A DNA stretch of 64,000 bases from Acholoe squamosa (GCA_949317995.1 OX439037.1:17348324-17412323); one strand, 5' to 3'. Shown: positions 1-13,119, counted from the first letter of the stretch. Translations and numbers: made by a program. The notes: generated by a model not told the origin, from the sequence alone.

Positions 1-660
1 ATACCAATTGTGGGGGGAAAGAAAGTGTATGGTTATTTTGAGCATGGTTGCTACCATGTCCAGTAGGCAATTAGGGAAAGTCACATTTTACACATAATGC
101 AATGTTATGACTGAAATTTCACAAAAATTCAAATGCCTGAGGATGCCCTATAATGAGGGGGGGGGAAGAAAGTAGGTTACCATGGGTGCAATGACATCCT
201 GTAGGTAAGTTTTCCCGCCAAAGTGTATTTTCCTCCAAAAAGCGTGGGAAATTCATTGACAACAGATGAGGATATGAAATGGGTGAAATCCACGAAGGAA
301 AGTGCCCCAAGTATGATACAGTTTTTGGCCAACTATATCAATCAATTTTTTACAGTTTATAAAGTGCACTACAAAAATCACTGTTCATATATTATGCAAT
401 GATACGATTTGAATTTCAAGCCAATTAAAATGCCTTAGAATACTCTATAGTGGGGAAAAGAATGTTGGTGGGTTGCTTTTACCATGGGTGACAGCATGTC
501 CAATGGCTATGTCCCTACCAAAATGCATGTTTCACCAAAATGAGCAGGAAATCCCTTTATGACAGATGAGGACATGAAATAGGTGAAATTTGTGAAGGAA
601 AGTACCCCAAACTATGACACAGCCTTTGGCTAAGTATATTGAGCCGTTGTTTTGCAGTTC
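1..660. repeat. Diverged tandem repeat, period about 300 bp
   Basis: Two full copies and part of a third are visible. The block with AATGCCT...CTATAATG...GGGG near 123-165 recurs near 421-460. The block with CAGATGAGGA...GAAATGGGTGAAAT near 263 recurs near 563. The copies differ by many substitutions, so the array is old. No coding signal is seen. Confidence 0.7.
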
Positions 661-2100
661 ATATATTCCCTCTGTTGATTATTCATCTATGGGGTCTCTC
701 TGACCATATCCACAATGATGTGTTTGTGGTGGGTTTGGGGAAATTGAGATATTCAAGATGGCCACCATAATTTAATCAAAATCCTGAAAAGTGCATATGT
801 CTGCTTCTAATCAACATAGAAACACAAAATAAAGTACTAGGAGTACATTTCTGAGGCCCAGGAATCCATTCATGCCATTTAGAAACCAAATTATATGGCA
901 GCCATTTTGAAATACTAATGAGTTCTACCTTACATAATGCCATAAAAATACTGAAAAAAATCAATATATCTCCACATCTAATCAACATAGAAACACAAAA
1001 CAAAGTACTAAAAGTACATTGTCCTTGTCACTGACAAAGTTGAAGTTGTTCCCTTGTTTTCTCATTCTCGTCGACACACACAGAATATGGTGTATGGTAT
1101 ACTGGCCATGTGACAACTACACCTCTTACGTTTGCAGGCTTGTGAGCATCTTATCAATTTCAGAACATCCTTTGGGGCAAGAACAAGACCTTCAGGAACT
1201 GTCTTGGGCACCAAGGAATTGGATGAGTCATTTCTAACATTGTGCAGGATTTAATTGATTGAAACTCACTGAACTTCATTGGCATGTTTCCATGCAGCTT
1301 CATAAAAATGAGCTCTACCAACATTTATCCTATAGGGTCATTTGTGGGGGGCAGGCATTTTAGTTTCCATGCCCCATAGAGGCTTCATAATAGATGTGAC
1401 ATTATGACATTGATTCAAACCAATACATGTACAAACTGAGATGCCTGTTTGAAGACATCATCCAAGGAAGCATTTCTAATTCCAATTATGCCGAGGGAGT
1501 ACTTGCTGGACTTCAGTAGCTTTACAACTTTGTACTTTCCCATACCTGAGTAGGGACCTACAGTATCATTTCCAATAATGCCACTGGATTGCAAGCAAAA
1601 TAGGTATGATGGAAATATGAGAGTGCCCTGTACACTCTATGGGGTTGATACAGTCCCAGAGCATCATGCTGATGCTCTGGGACTGTATCAACCCCATACA
1701 GTTGGCATGAGTGGCTGCATTCATGACCATAACAATCACTGGGAATGATACATTAATGCACTAGTGACTTGACAAGAATTGACATCATCATTGCTAACAA
1801 AATATGAGGAAAAATGCCAAAAGTAATTAAACTTACTTACGGAGAGTTAGCAGAGGCATTTAAAAAAAAAAAAAGTGGAAATTTTTGTGTATCCCCCTCT
1901 AACATTGGGGTGGGGAGACAGCTAACTAGTCCCAGGTGTTTATGTGTCCTCCTGGTCACCAAACACACAGCACCACAGAATGTGTGATGTAACATAGGAC
2001 CGTCCTGGTTTGCAGGACTGCGAGGCCATCATAATGTTTAATGTTAAGAGGGTTGATTCAAGCTTGTCTTCTAGCCCATCTTTTGAGTATGATTCGATAC
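661..2100. other. Non-coding stretch with interspersed repeat units
   Basis: No gene is supported. Positions about 760-1020 hold two units of a roughly 150-bp module (GCCATTTTGAA, CATAGAAACACAAAA, AAAGTACTA), present in the opposite orientation at 4212-4590 and 9382-9750. A long perfect palindrome at 1638-1698 is listed separately. Open frames here are short and carry no recognisable protein. Confidence 0.6.
1638..1698. repeat. Perfect palindrome, 29-bp arms, 3-nt centre
   Basis: The left arm 1638-1666 and right arm 1670-1698 are exact reverse complements, separated only by TGC. The arms begin TATGGGGTTGATAC. Pairing stops abruptly beyond the arms. It could be the fused ends of a mobile element or a recent inverted duplication; no further ends are seen. 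Confidence 0.95.
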
Positions 2101-3773
2101 TTAGTATTATCTCTTGTTTACGCTGAATTTGCTGAAGTTGTTTTGTTTCAGATATTCCCTAGGTTTCGGTGTAGCACCAATCATCCCTTCTAGTCTGTAC
2201 CAAGCCTTATGTGCCATATACAGCCATGTCACTCCATATGCTTTTAGATATACCGGCACTGTGATGCATAGTATGCTGCCTCTTCATGAAGCCTTCTCTG
2301 ATATCATCAGGCATTTCATACATGAACCTTGATTAGTGCATCCCTTGCATAATGAATGTTACCAGCAGCAAAAGGCATTGGAATAATCTCATCTCATTAG
2401 ACAAAATTAATCAAAAATGGCTGCCACATACAAAATTCTAGCTAGCATAAATAGTTCCAATGACCTGAGAAATGTACTTTCGGAACTTTAAGTTGATTGG
2501 AAGTAAAGATACCCTTTTCGATATCTTTATAGTTTTACACTCATTCAGGGCTGGATTTCTTCCCGGATGAAAGGTTTTTCTTCCTGGACAGTGGAAAAAA
2601 AACCTGGAAGAAACCTATTTTGTATGGTAAATTCACCTGCTATGGTGAAGAGACAGACTGATGAGGATCTATGAAAGCAAGACCTGACATAAGATTACTA
2701 GTTTCTTTGCAACTGTAACTCAATTGCCTTCAAAATTTGGATCAATTTAGTGTCTACAACACCCCTCTCAAAAGACCACTCAATAGTGTTAAAGCATTAG
2801 CTTTAGCTTAGATAAGTAATTAACCCAGGGTAATTAACCTGTATAGAATGACACTCGCTCTACTGTGTATAACAGAAGGGGTAACTATATAGCTTCATCT
2901 ACAGAAATATTATTTGACTCTGTGTTAATCAGAGTGAGTTATTATCTGTTACATTCTGTACTAGGTTGTAGTTAAGTATGTGATGTGACTATGTTTACTG
3001 CACCTCTATATTGACCTAGCTGTTCATTTCTCACTTTTAGTATCTCAATATTTATGTAATGATTATCTAGCCTTTACTCAGAAAAGGCAAGAAAAAGACA
3101 CAATTAGGAGATTATGTGTCTTGTATTCATTAAAAAGAAACAAGCAAATTTCAAACACTTCACAACACAGACAACTCCCCCAGAATTTAGTTTCCTCCAT
3201 CACATATTTTGTACAACCTTCATAAGATTATAAATACCTTATAACCAAATAGCTATTGAATTCAATCCTCCCTTATAAAAGGTGTAAAGTCAGTTTAAGT
3301 CACTCTATCTTCACCAAAGATATGGCTTGAATAAAAAAGGGCACAGTTGAAGTTAGTCTCACTTTGGATAGAACTGGAAATGTTTTTTTCTCCATGTCAC
3401 TAAAGAGATAATATTCACTCATAATTTGGTTTCCTCCATCATGATTTTGAAAAACCAATAATTCTTCCACCTACAGATATGGACAAGATACCTCTGTAAT
3501 TATCTTCATTATACTCTAATTGGTATATGGTGAAATGTTGAGTTATATTCCAAATGTTTAGAGACATTTTTCCAGTTTCTTCCATTTCTACTTTTAGGCG
3601 GACAAAACCTATTTCTTCTGGATGTTTTTTTTCATGGTTTTTACCTTTTTTTTCGCCCTCCGGAAGAAACCTCCCAACCCTGCACTTATTAGAATTCATT
3701 AATAATTCAAAATAGCTGCCCTATACACAGGTATGGTTCTAAATGGCGTAAAATGGATTCCCAGATATCAAAA

Positions 3774-4211
3774 TTGTGACCCATCCTAACAAAGTGGTAC
3801 TGAAGTCGCACATTTAGAAGCCTAGATATAGTCTTCTCAAGTGCTATAGTGTCAAAAAAATCAGAATTTTTAAATTTGATATTTTAGCATTTTTCCATCC
3901 TATGGTAAGATATCTCTGAATTTAAGCCCCAAATGTCTAAAAGACATAGCTATAGTTTTCTTGGTTATTTAGAATTACATAGGAAATATATATGTTTAAT
4001 ATGTCAATTATCTCAGTTAAATTTAATTTTAATTCATCCGACTTAATTTACCGACAGAAGATCCATAGAGGACCAGCTGGTTCAAATATGCAAGTGTTAT
4101 ATACCAAATGAACAGCTGATCAAAGCTTTTGGTGAGCTCTAAATGAATATGCCAATAACTAAACATTTTGTCTGTGCGACTTCTGTACCATTTTGTAAGG
4201 ATGGGTCACAA
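3774..4211. mobile_element. Non-autonomous TIR element (copy 1)
   Basis: Inverted ends of about 39 bp lie at 3774-3812 and 4173-4211, starting TTGTGACCCATCC, with four mismatches between arms. The interior is AT-rich and non-coding. It sits inside the roughly 150-bp module that resumes at 4212 with AATGTACTTTTAG. No clear target duplication is seen, so the superfamily is left open. Confidence 0.75.
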
Positions 4212-4590
4212 ATGTACTTTTAGGACTTTATTTTGTGTTTCTATGCTGATTACAAATAAAGGTGTTCCTTTTTCAGAATCTTTATAGCACTACATAAGGT
4301 AATTAATGACTGCCATATACATGGTTCTAAATGGCATCAATGGATTTCTGAGCCTCACAAATGTACTTTTAGTACTTTATTTTGTTTTTCTATGTTGATT
4401 TGAAGTGGAGATATTCGTTTTTTGACATTCTATGGCATTAATTAGGGTTAAAACCATTAATAATTCAAAATGACTGCCACATACAGGGTTCTAAATGGCA
4501 TGAATGGAATCATGGGCCTCAGAGCTGTACTCCTAGTACTTTATTTTGTTATTCTATGCTGATCAGAAGTGGAGATATTGTCTCTTGAGG
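4212..4590. repeat. Tandem ~150-165 bp modules (again at 9382-9750)
   Basis: Three diverged units begin at GTACTTTTAG or GTACTCCTAG near 4214, 4363 and 4527, each followed by ACTTTATTTTGT and TCTATG(C/T)TGAT. Each ends with a GGTTCTAAATGGCAT block. Related single units lie at 2450-2560 and 3700-3770, and inverted units at 760-1020. No coding capacity is seen. Confidence 0.75.
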
Positions 4591-5212
4591 GGGTCTAGCA
4601 GAAGTAGTGCAGCATGCACATGGTAAGATAAAATGCATTTACTTGTAGATGTACTTTTGTACCCAATAAAATACTTTAGAAAAAAAGGTTTTATAACTGT
4701 GATAATCATGATTCCGTAAATCAAGATTTTTTGATTTGGTAGGTATATCACTGACACTCCTAGTAAAAAAAGACTTTTGAAGTTTTGTGAATTTATAATA
4801 CAGGACCCCTAGCTACTAGGTCATCCTAGTTTGAGCGAGATATATGTATGTATATTATGAGTGGCCACACACAATAAATTCAGAATGATTAACATGCTGA
4901 GGATTTTCAAAGAAGGGTTGTGACTGTTTAAGTGCTGTGCCTGTGCCCTAGAGCAGGACATATAGAGCATGACATACTATCATTTCAGAGGTGTCTATTC
5001 AAATTCAACACTACATCATAGTGTGACTTTTTTAACTGGAGAACCCTGAAGGGTACATTTAGCTAAATAACAGCCACTATTAGTCACCACTTTTTATTTT
5101 TACATATTAGGGGCTGATTATACTGACCAGTGGTGGGTCACTCTTGACAATTATTCTAGTCATAGGGGTCGTGAGCTACAGTATAATGTTCTGCAGTGTC
5201 CCCCAGATGTTA

Positions 5213-5660
5213 GCCTTATAAGGTACACACAATTACACAGAGTGTCCTTATGAGGTACACACAGTTACACAGTGTGTCCTTATGAGGTACACACAGAGTT
5301 ACATTGTGTCTTTATGAGGTACACACACAGTTACATTGTGTCTTTATGAGGTACATACACACACACACAGTTACACAGTGGATCATTATGGGGTACTCTG
5401 ATGTTAGCCTTGTGAGGTAAACAGACACAGTTACACAGTGGGTCCTTATGGAGTACTCTGATGTAAGCCATGTGAGGTACACTGTATCTTCCTATGAGGG
5501 ACACACACACAGTTTGACAGTGTGTCCTTACAAGGTACTTTATGAGGTAACCGAAAAGTACCTCATAAGGCCAACGTCATAAGGTGCTTCTCTCCTCGTA
5601 AATGGAGGTAACCTCATAAGGGTACCTCACAAGGAATTTACCTCACAAGGACCAATTGTG
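5213..5660. repeat. VNTR of GTCCTTATGAGGTACACACAG units (copy 1)
   Basis: Irregular 30-50 bp units share (T/C)TTATGAGGTAC followed by ACACACAGTTACACAG. Later units turn into the inverted form (GTACCTCATAAGG, ACCTCACAAGG), so the block is partly palindromic. It ends in a TG microsatellite (5665-5690). Confidence 0.85.
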
Positions 5661-6864
5661 GGGATGTGTGTGTGTGTGTTTGTGTGTGTACGGGGGGTGT
5701 AGCTGGTCTGGGAAGATGAGGACATTTAACCTACACATGCAGCACCTCTCCATACTAATCCACCACATCACATGAATCGTTGGGGGAGCTCTTCAGTCAG
5801 TGAAAGCCAACAGAACTTCTGAGTATTAGTCTGGCAATATCTGACCACTGCGTACTAGATCTACTAATAGTATGAGTGTGAAAGTGACCATGCCTTCCTC
5901 ATCATATTATATACCTCGCACAGTAAGTGTGGCGATGTCCGGTCTGAAGTACTTAACACCACAAATAGGCTGACTGTGGCCACCACTCTATAAGTACATG
6001 TGCACTCAGTGGCTATTTTGAATTCATTTCAAGAAGAATTAAAGGCTGATCTCTCTGTCTATATCATATATGTCACCCAAACAATATTATGACCTGTGGA
6101 AATTTCGCTTTGCACCAGATTAGAATGCTCTGAATCTTCTGGAGAAAATGCCTCCATGTTAAAGCACAGTTTATCTATATACCCATAGAACACACACTCA
6201 CCATATGCCTTATGGGGACTCTACCAGTAATGTCAAAACAGGAAGTCAGGTAGCAGTTTGGGGGGAGGTTTTTGTTTAAGTGTTTTATTAAGGTTCACAG
6301 AAATTATGTAAACACATAACCTGTCTTCGAGCTTGGCAAAGCCGTTATGATGCTCAGGCCTTCTTTATAGGTGACTTATTCAATCGATTTAATAATCAGT
6401 GTAATGGCATACAATGTTACATGTCACATAGAGACCACTCATAGTTATATCTGCACAATGTAATATAACACATAATGAGATGGGGATGAATGAGGAGTTC
6501 ATGTAATGGTGTAGATTACACGGTACCAATGTATAATACAAACAGTCTGTTTCATTTCAATGCACCACACACATATCTGTCATTAACCAGGTATACATGG
6601 AAGATTCATACATAGCTCTCATAAGAGGACCCAGCACGCAATCATAGTTTATCATACAATTCAAAAAGAGTGTGTATACTAGACAAGTATGGTATATTCA
6701 TCATTGATGTTACATTTAGGATAATCTCCTTTAATTTCTTCTTTAAAGACCTCTTTTTCCTTAATCAGTGTATACTTTATCTTAAGCTTATTCCATCTTC
6801 TAATGGCCTCCTGGTGGAAACTCTTATATACAATCGGATTCCTGGATATCCTTTGAATGTGTTG

Positions 6865-7174
6865 TGTTCTACCCCTCGATGTTCAATCGAATCTTTCGAT
6901 AAACAACGAAGAACAACTATTCAGGTTCCAGTTAAAACTTTATTGTCTAATAACACATAGGCATCAGCCGTTCTCGATCACAGTTACAGGTGGCAGAGTT
7001 TGAACTCTATAACAGGTTCGACACTAGGCCTTCTAGTGTCTACAGTTGATATTCCACATACACCCCCTCTGTGCAGCAGCACCGAGGAGTACTAGAATAT
7101 GGTAGCCGGGCAGCCGCCAACCATCACTCACGATGGTCAGTCGGGGCTGGACTGACCTTGAGGAAGGCCGTACA
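6865..7174 (-). mobile_element. Solo LTR-like block at the duplication junction (copy 1)
   Basis: A 310-bp block runs TGTACGGCC...GTAGAACA on the minus strand, with an AATAAA signal in its 3' half (plus-strand TTTATT near 6939). It is more GC-rich than its surroundings. Its right edge is two bases from the start of the next tandem unit. No target duplication or internal retroelement region is seen, so the LTR identity is an inference from size, TG...CA ends and the poly(A) signal. Confidence 0.4.
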
Positions 7175-8934
7175 ACTTAGTATTATCTCTTGTTTATGCT
7201 GAATTTGCTGAAGTTTTTTGTTTCAGATATTCCCTAGGTTTCGGTGTAGCACCAATCATCCCTTCTAGTCTGTACCAAGCCTTATGTGCCATATACAGCC
7301 ATGTCACTCCATATGCTTTTAGATATACTGGCACTGTGATGCATAGTATGCTGCCTCTTCATGAAGCCTTCTCTGATATCATCAGGCATTTCATACATGA
7401 ACCTTGAATAGTGCATCCCTTGCATAATGAATGTTACCAGCAGCAAAAGGCATTGGAATAATCTCATCTCATTAGACAAAATTAATCAAAAATGGCTGCC
7501 ACATACAAAATTCTAGCTAGCATAAATAGTTCCAATGACCTGAGAAATGTACTTTCGGAACTTTAAGTTGATTGGAAGTAAAGATACCCTTTTCTATATC
7601 TTTATAGTTTTACACTCATTCAGGGCTGGATTTCTTCCCGGATGAAAGGTTTTTCTTCCTGGACAGTGGAAAAAACCTGGAAGAAACCTATTTTGTATGG
7701 TTTCCTCCAGAAGAAATGGAAGAAACTGAAAGAATCTCAGAACACTCTTGGAAAAAGGTATGTAACCCATGGCTTTTGCTAAATTCACCTGCTATGGTGA
7801 AGAGACAGACTGATGAGGATCTATGAAAGCAAGACCTGACATAAGATTACTAGTTTCTTTGCAACTGTAACTCAATTGCCTTCAAAATTTGGATCAATTT
7901 AGTGTCTACAACACCCCTCTCAAAAGACCACTCAATAGTGTTAAAGCATTAGCTTTAGCTTAGATAAGTAATTAACCCAGGGTAATTAACCTGTATAGAA
8001 TGACACTCGCTCTACCGTGTATAACAGAAGGGGTAACTATATAGCTTCATCTACAGAAATATTATTTGACTCTGTGTTAATCAGAGTGAGTTATTATCTG
8101 TTACATTCTGTACTAGGTTGTAGTTAAGTATGTGATGTGACTATGTTTACTGCACCTCTATATTGACCTAGCTGTTCATTTCTCACTTTTAGTATCTCAA
8201 TATTTATGTAATGATTATCTAGCCTTTACTCAGAAAAGGCAAGAAAAAGACACAATTAGGAGATTATGTGTCTTGTATTCATTAAAAAGAAACAAGCAAA
8301 TTTCAAACACTTCACAACACAGACAACTCCCCCAGAATTTAGTTTCCTCCATCACATATTTTGTACAACCTTCATAAGATTATAAATACCTTATAACCAA
8401 ATAGCTATTGAATTCAATCCTCCCTTATAAAAGGTGTAAAGTCAGTTTAAGTCACTCTATCTTCACCAAAGATATGGCTTGAATAAAAAAGGGCACAGTT
8501 GAAGTTAGTCTCACTTTGGATAGAACTGGAAATGTTTTTTTCTCCATGTCACTAAAGAGATAATATTCACTCATAATTTGGTTTCCTCCATCATGATTTT
8601 GAAAAACCAATAATTCCTCCACCTACAGATATGGACAAGATACCTCTGTAATTATCTTCAGTATACTCTAATTGGTATATGGTGAAATGTTGAGTTATAT
8701 TCCAAATGTTTAGAGACATTTTTCCAGTTTCTTCCATTTCTACTTTTAGGCGGACAAAACCTATTTCTTCTGGATGTTTTTTTTCATGGTTTTTACCTTT
8801 TTTTTCGCCCTCCGGAAGAAACCTCCCAACCCTGCACTCATTAGAATTCATTAATAATTCAAAATAGCTGCCCTATACACAGGTATGGTTCTAAATGGCG
8901 TAAATGGATTCCCAGATATCAAAATTGTGACCCA

Positions 8935-9381
8935 TCCTAACAAAGTGGTACTGAAGTCGCACATTTAGAAGCCTAGATATAGTCTTCTCAAGTGGTATAG
9001 TGTCAAAAAAATCAGAATTTTTAAATTTGATATTTTAGCATTTTTCCATCCTATGGTAAGATATCTCTGAATTTAAGCCCCAAATGCCTAAAAGACATAG
9101 CTATAGTTTTCTTGGTTATTTAAAATTACATAGGAAATATGTAGGATTTATGAATTACTATATGTTTAATATGTCAATTATCTCAGTTTAATTTAATTTT
9201 AATTCATCCGACTTAATTTACCGACAGAAGATCCATAGAGGACCAGCTGGTTCAAATATGCAAGTGTTATATACCAAATGAACAGCTGATCAAAGCTTTT
9301 GGTGAGCTCTAAATGAATATGCCAATAACTAAACATTTTGTCTGTGCGACTTCTGTACCATTTTGTAAGGATGGGTCACAA
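8935..9381. mobile_element. Non-autonomous TIR element (copy 2)
   Basis: This is the duplicate of the element at 3774-4211, carried along by the large tandem duplication. It has the same TTGTGACCC ends. It differs by single bases and by a short insertion near 9140. Confidence 0.75.
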
Positions 9382-10383
9382 ATGTACTTTTAGGACTTTA
9401 TTTTGTGTTTCTATGCTGATTACAAATAAAGGTGTTCCTTTTTCAGAATCTTTATAGCACTACATAAGGTAATTAATGACTGCCATATACATGGTTCTAA
9501 ATGGCATCAATGGATTCCTGAGCCTCACAAATGTACTTTTAGTACTTTATTTTGTTTTTCTATGTTGATTTGAAGTGGAAATATTCATTTTTGACATTCT
9601 ATGGCATTAATTAGGGTTAAAACCATTAATAATTCAAAATGACTGCCACATACAGGGTTCTAAATGGCATGAATGGAATCATGGGCCTCAGAGCTGTACT
9701 CCTAGTACTTTATTTTGTTATTCTATGCTGATCAGAAGTGGAGATATTGTCTCTTGAGGGGGCCTAGCAGAAGTAGTGCAGCATGCACATGGTAAGATAA
9801 AATGCATTTACTTGTAGATGTACTTTTGTACCCAATAAAATACTTTAGAAAAAAAGGTTTTATAAGTGTGATAATCATGATTCTGTAAATCAAGATTTTT
9901 TGATTTGGTAGGTATATCACTGACACTCCTAGTAAAAAAAGACTTTTGAAGTTTTGTGAATTTATAATACAGGACCCCTAGCTACTAGGTCATCCTAGTT
10001 TGAGCGAGATATATGTATGTATATTATGAGTGGCCACACACAATAAATTCAGAATGATTAACATGCTGAGGATTTTCAAAGAAGGGTTGTGACTGTTTAA
10101 GTGCTGTGCCTGTGCCCTAGAGCAGGACATAATTATAGAGCATGACATACTATCATTTCAGAGGTGTCTATTCAAATTCAACACTACATCATAGTGTGAC
10201 TTTTTTAACTGGAGAACCCTGAAGGGTACATTTAGCTAAATAACAGCCACTATTAGTCACCACTTTTTATTTTTACATATTAGGGGCTGATTATACTGAC
10301 CAGTGGTGGGTCACTCTTGACAATTATCCTAGTCATAGGGGTCGTGAGCTACAGTATAATGTTCTGCAGTGTCCCCCAGATGT

Positions 10384-10870
10384 TAGCCTTATAAGGTACA
10401 CACAATTACACAGAGTGTCCTTATGAGGTACACACAGTTACACAGTGTGTCCTTATGAGGTACACACAGAGTTACATTGTGTCTTCATGAGGTACACACA
10501 CAGTTACATTGTGTCTTTATGAGGTACACACACACACACACACACACACACAGTTACACAGTGGATCATTATGGGGTACTCTGATGTTAGCCTTGTGAGG
10601 TAAACAGACACAGTTACACAGTGGGTCCTTATGGAGTACTCTGATGTTAGCCATGTGAGGTACACTGTATCTTCCTATGAGGGACACACACACAGTTTGA
10701 CAGTGTGTCCTTACAAGGTACTTTATGAGGTAACTGAAAAGTACCTCATAAGGCCAACGTCATAAGGTGCTTCTCTCCTCGTAAATGGAGGTAACCTCAT
10801 AAGGGTACCTCACAAGGAATTTACCTCACAAGGACCAATTGTGGGGATGTGTGTGTGTGTGTGTGTGTAC
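10384..10870. repeat. VNTR of GTCCTTATGAGGTACACACAG units (copy 2)
   Basis: This is the duplicated VNTR in the second copy of the tandem unit. Its CA tract (about 10528-10550) is longer than in copy 1 and the TG tract also differs, so these tracts changed after the duplication. Confidence 0.85.
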
Positions 10871-12027
10871 GGGGGGTGTAGCTGGTCTGGGAAGATGAGG
10901 ACATTCAACCTACACATGCAGCACCTCTCCATACTAATCCACCACATCACATGAATCGTTGGGGGAGCTCTTCAGTCAGTGAAAGCCAACAGAACTTCTG
11001 AGTATTAGTCTGGCAATATCTGACCACTGCGTACTAGATCTACTAATAGTATGAGTGTGAAAGTGACCATGCCTTCCTCATCATATTATATACCTCACAC
11101 AGTAAGTGTGGCGATGTCCGGTCTGAAGTACTTAACACCACAAATAGGCTGCCTGTGGCCACCACTCTATAAGTACATGTGCACTCAGTGGCTATTTTGA
11201 ATTCATTTCAAGGAGAATTAAAGGCTGATCTCTCTGTCTATATCATATATGTCACGCAAACAATATTATGACCTGTGGAAATTTCGCTTTGCACCAGATT
11301 AGAATGCTCTGAATCTTTTGGAGAAAATGCCTTCATGTTAAAGCACAGTTTATCTATATACCCATAGAACACACACTCACCATATGCCTTATGGGGACTC
11401 TACCAGTAATGTCAAAACAGGAAGTCAGGTAGCAGTTTGGGGGGAGGTTTTTGTTTAAGTGTTTTATTAAGGTTCACAGAAATTATGTAAACACATAACC
11501 TGTCCTCAAGCTTGGCAAAGCCGTTATGATGCTCAGGCCTTCTTTATAGGTGACTTATTCAATCGATTTAATAATCAGTGTAATGGCATACAATGTTACA
11601 TGTCACATAAAGACCACTCATAGTTATATCTGCACAATGTAATATAACACATAATGAGATGGGGATGAATGAGGAGTTCATGTAATGGTGTAGATTACAC
11701 GGTACCAATGTATAATACAAACAGTCTGTTTCATTTCAATGCACCACACACATATCTGTCATTAACCAGGTATACATGGAAGATTCATACATAGCTCTCA
11801 TAAGAGGACCCAGCACGCAATCATAGTTTATCATACAATTCAAAAAGAGTGTGTATACTAGACAAGTATGGTATATTCATCATTGATGTTACATTTAGGA
11901 TAATCTCCTTTAATTTCTTCTTTAAAGACCTCTTTTTCCTTAATCAGTGTATACTTTATCTTAAGCTTATTCCATCTTCTAATGGCCTCCTGGTGGAAAC
12001 TCTTATATACAATCGGATTCCTGGATA

Positions 12028-12126
12028 CCCAGCTAGCACAACTTGTGCAATTTACATCATTCTTACGTGAAAACTCATGTGATTTACGTAAAAAAGACAT
12101 CATTTGGATTAGTTGTGCTAGCAGGG
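12028..12126. mobile_element. 99-bp MITE with 16-bp TIRs and TA target duplication
   Basis: The ends are CCCAGCTAGCACAACT and, inverted, CCCTGCTAGCACAACT (one mismatch). TA flanks both sides (12026-12027 and 12127-12128). The matching place in copy 1 (near 6846) reads GGATATCC with no insert, an exact empty site with one TA. The interior is also imperfectly palindromic (TTACGT...ACGTAA). A TA duplication fits a Tc1/mariner-type source; no transposase relative is in the window. Confidence 0.92.
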
Positions 12127-12144
12127 TATCTTTTGAATGTGTAG

Positions 12145-12454
12145 TGTTCTACCCCTCGATGTTCAATCGAATCTTTCGATAAACAACGAAGAACAACTAT
12201 TCAGGTTCCAGTTAAAACTTTATTGTCTAATAACACATAGGCATCAGCCGTTCTCGATCACAGTTACAGGTGGCAGAGTTTGAACTCTATAACAGGTTCG
12301 ACACTAGGCCTTCTAGTGTCTACAGTTGATATTCCACATACACCCCCTCTGTGCAGCAGCACAGAGGAGTACTAGAATATGGTAGCCGGGCAGCCGCCAA
12401 CCATCGCTCACGATGGTCAGTCGGGGTTGGACTGACCTTGAGGAAGGCCGTACA
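12145..12454 (-). mobile_element. Solo LTR-like block (copy 2)
   Basis: This is the second copy of the 310-bp block at 6865-7174, of identical length with a few base changes. It abuts the start of the partial third tandem unit. The 99-bp MITE lies 18 bp beyond its inner end. Confidence 0.4.
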
Positions 12455-13119
12455 ACATAGTATTATCTCTTGTTTATGCTGAATTTGCTGAAGTTGTTTA
12501 GTTTCAGATATTCCCTAGGTTTCGGTGTAGCACCAATCATCCCTTCCAGTCTGTACCAAGCCTTATGTGCCATATACAGCCATGTCACTCCATATGCTTT
12601 TAGATATACCGGCACTGTGATGCATAGTATGCTGCCTCTTCATGAAGCCTTCTCTGATATCATCAGGCATTTCATACATGAACCTTGAATAGTGCATCCC
12701 TTGCATAATGAATGTTACCAGCAGCAAAAGGCATTGGAATAATCTCATCTCATTAGACAAAATTAATCAAAAATGGCTGCCACATACAAAATTCTAGCTA
12801 GCATAAATAGTTCCAATGACCTGAGAAATGTACTTTCGGAACTTTAAGTTGATTGGAAGTAAAGATACCCTTTTCTATATCTTTATAGTTTTACACTCAT
12901 TCATGGCTGGATTTCTTCCCGGATGAAAGGTTTTTCTTCCTGGACAGTGGAAAAAACCTGGAAGAAACCTATTTTGTATGGTTTCCTCCAGAAGAAATGG
13001 AAGAAACTGAAAGAATCTCAGAACACTCTTGGAAAAAGGTATGTAACCCATAGCTTTTGCTAAATTCACCTGCTATGGTGAAGAGACAGACTGATGAGGA
13101 TCTATGAGTAGTATATATA

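Larger units (their letters stand above)
2101..13107. repeat. Segmental tandem duplication, 2.1 copies of a ~5.1-5.3 kb unit
   Basis: Copy 1 is 2101-7176, copy 2 is 7177-12456, and a partial copy 3 runs from 12457 to 13107. Each starts at T(T/A)AGTATTATCTCTTG. The copies are nearly identical by eye, with scattered single-base differences, a 79-bp stretch missing from copy 1 (present at 7701-7779 and again in copy 3), a short insertion near 9140, different CA-repeat lengths, and a MITE only in copy 2. Copy 3 stops at GATCTATGA, next to a perfect hairpin. Nothing in the unit looks protein-coding. Confidence 0.95.

Noticed and set aside
3439-3699. 86-aa open frame repeated at 8591-8851
   Set aside because: Its conservation is explained by the recent tandem duplication of non-coding DNA; it has no recognisable domain and the two copies differ by random changes.
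5213-5660. Regular repeats that could suggest a CRISPR array
   Set aside because: The units are irregular in length, partly palindromic, end in microsatellites, and lie in animal-type DNA; this is a VNTR.
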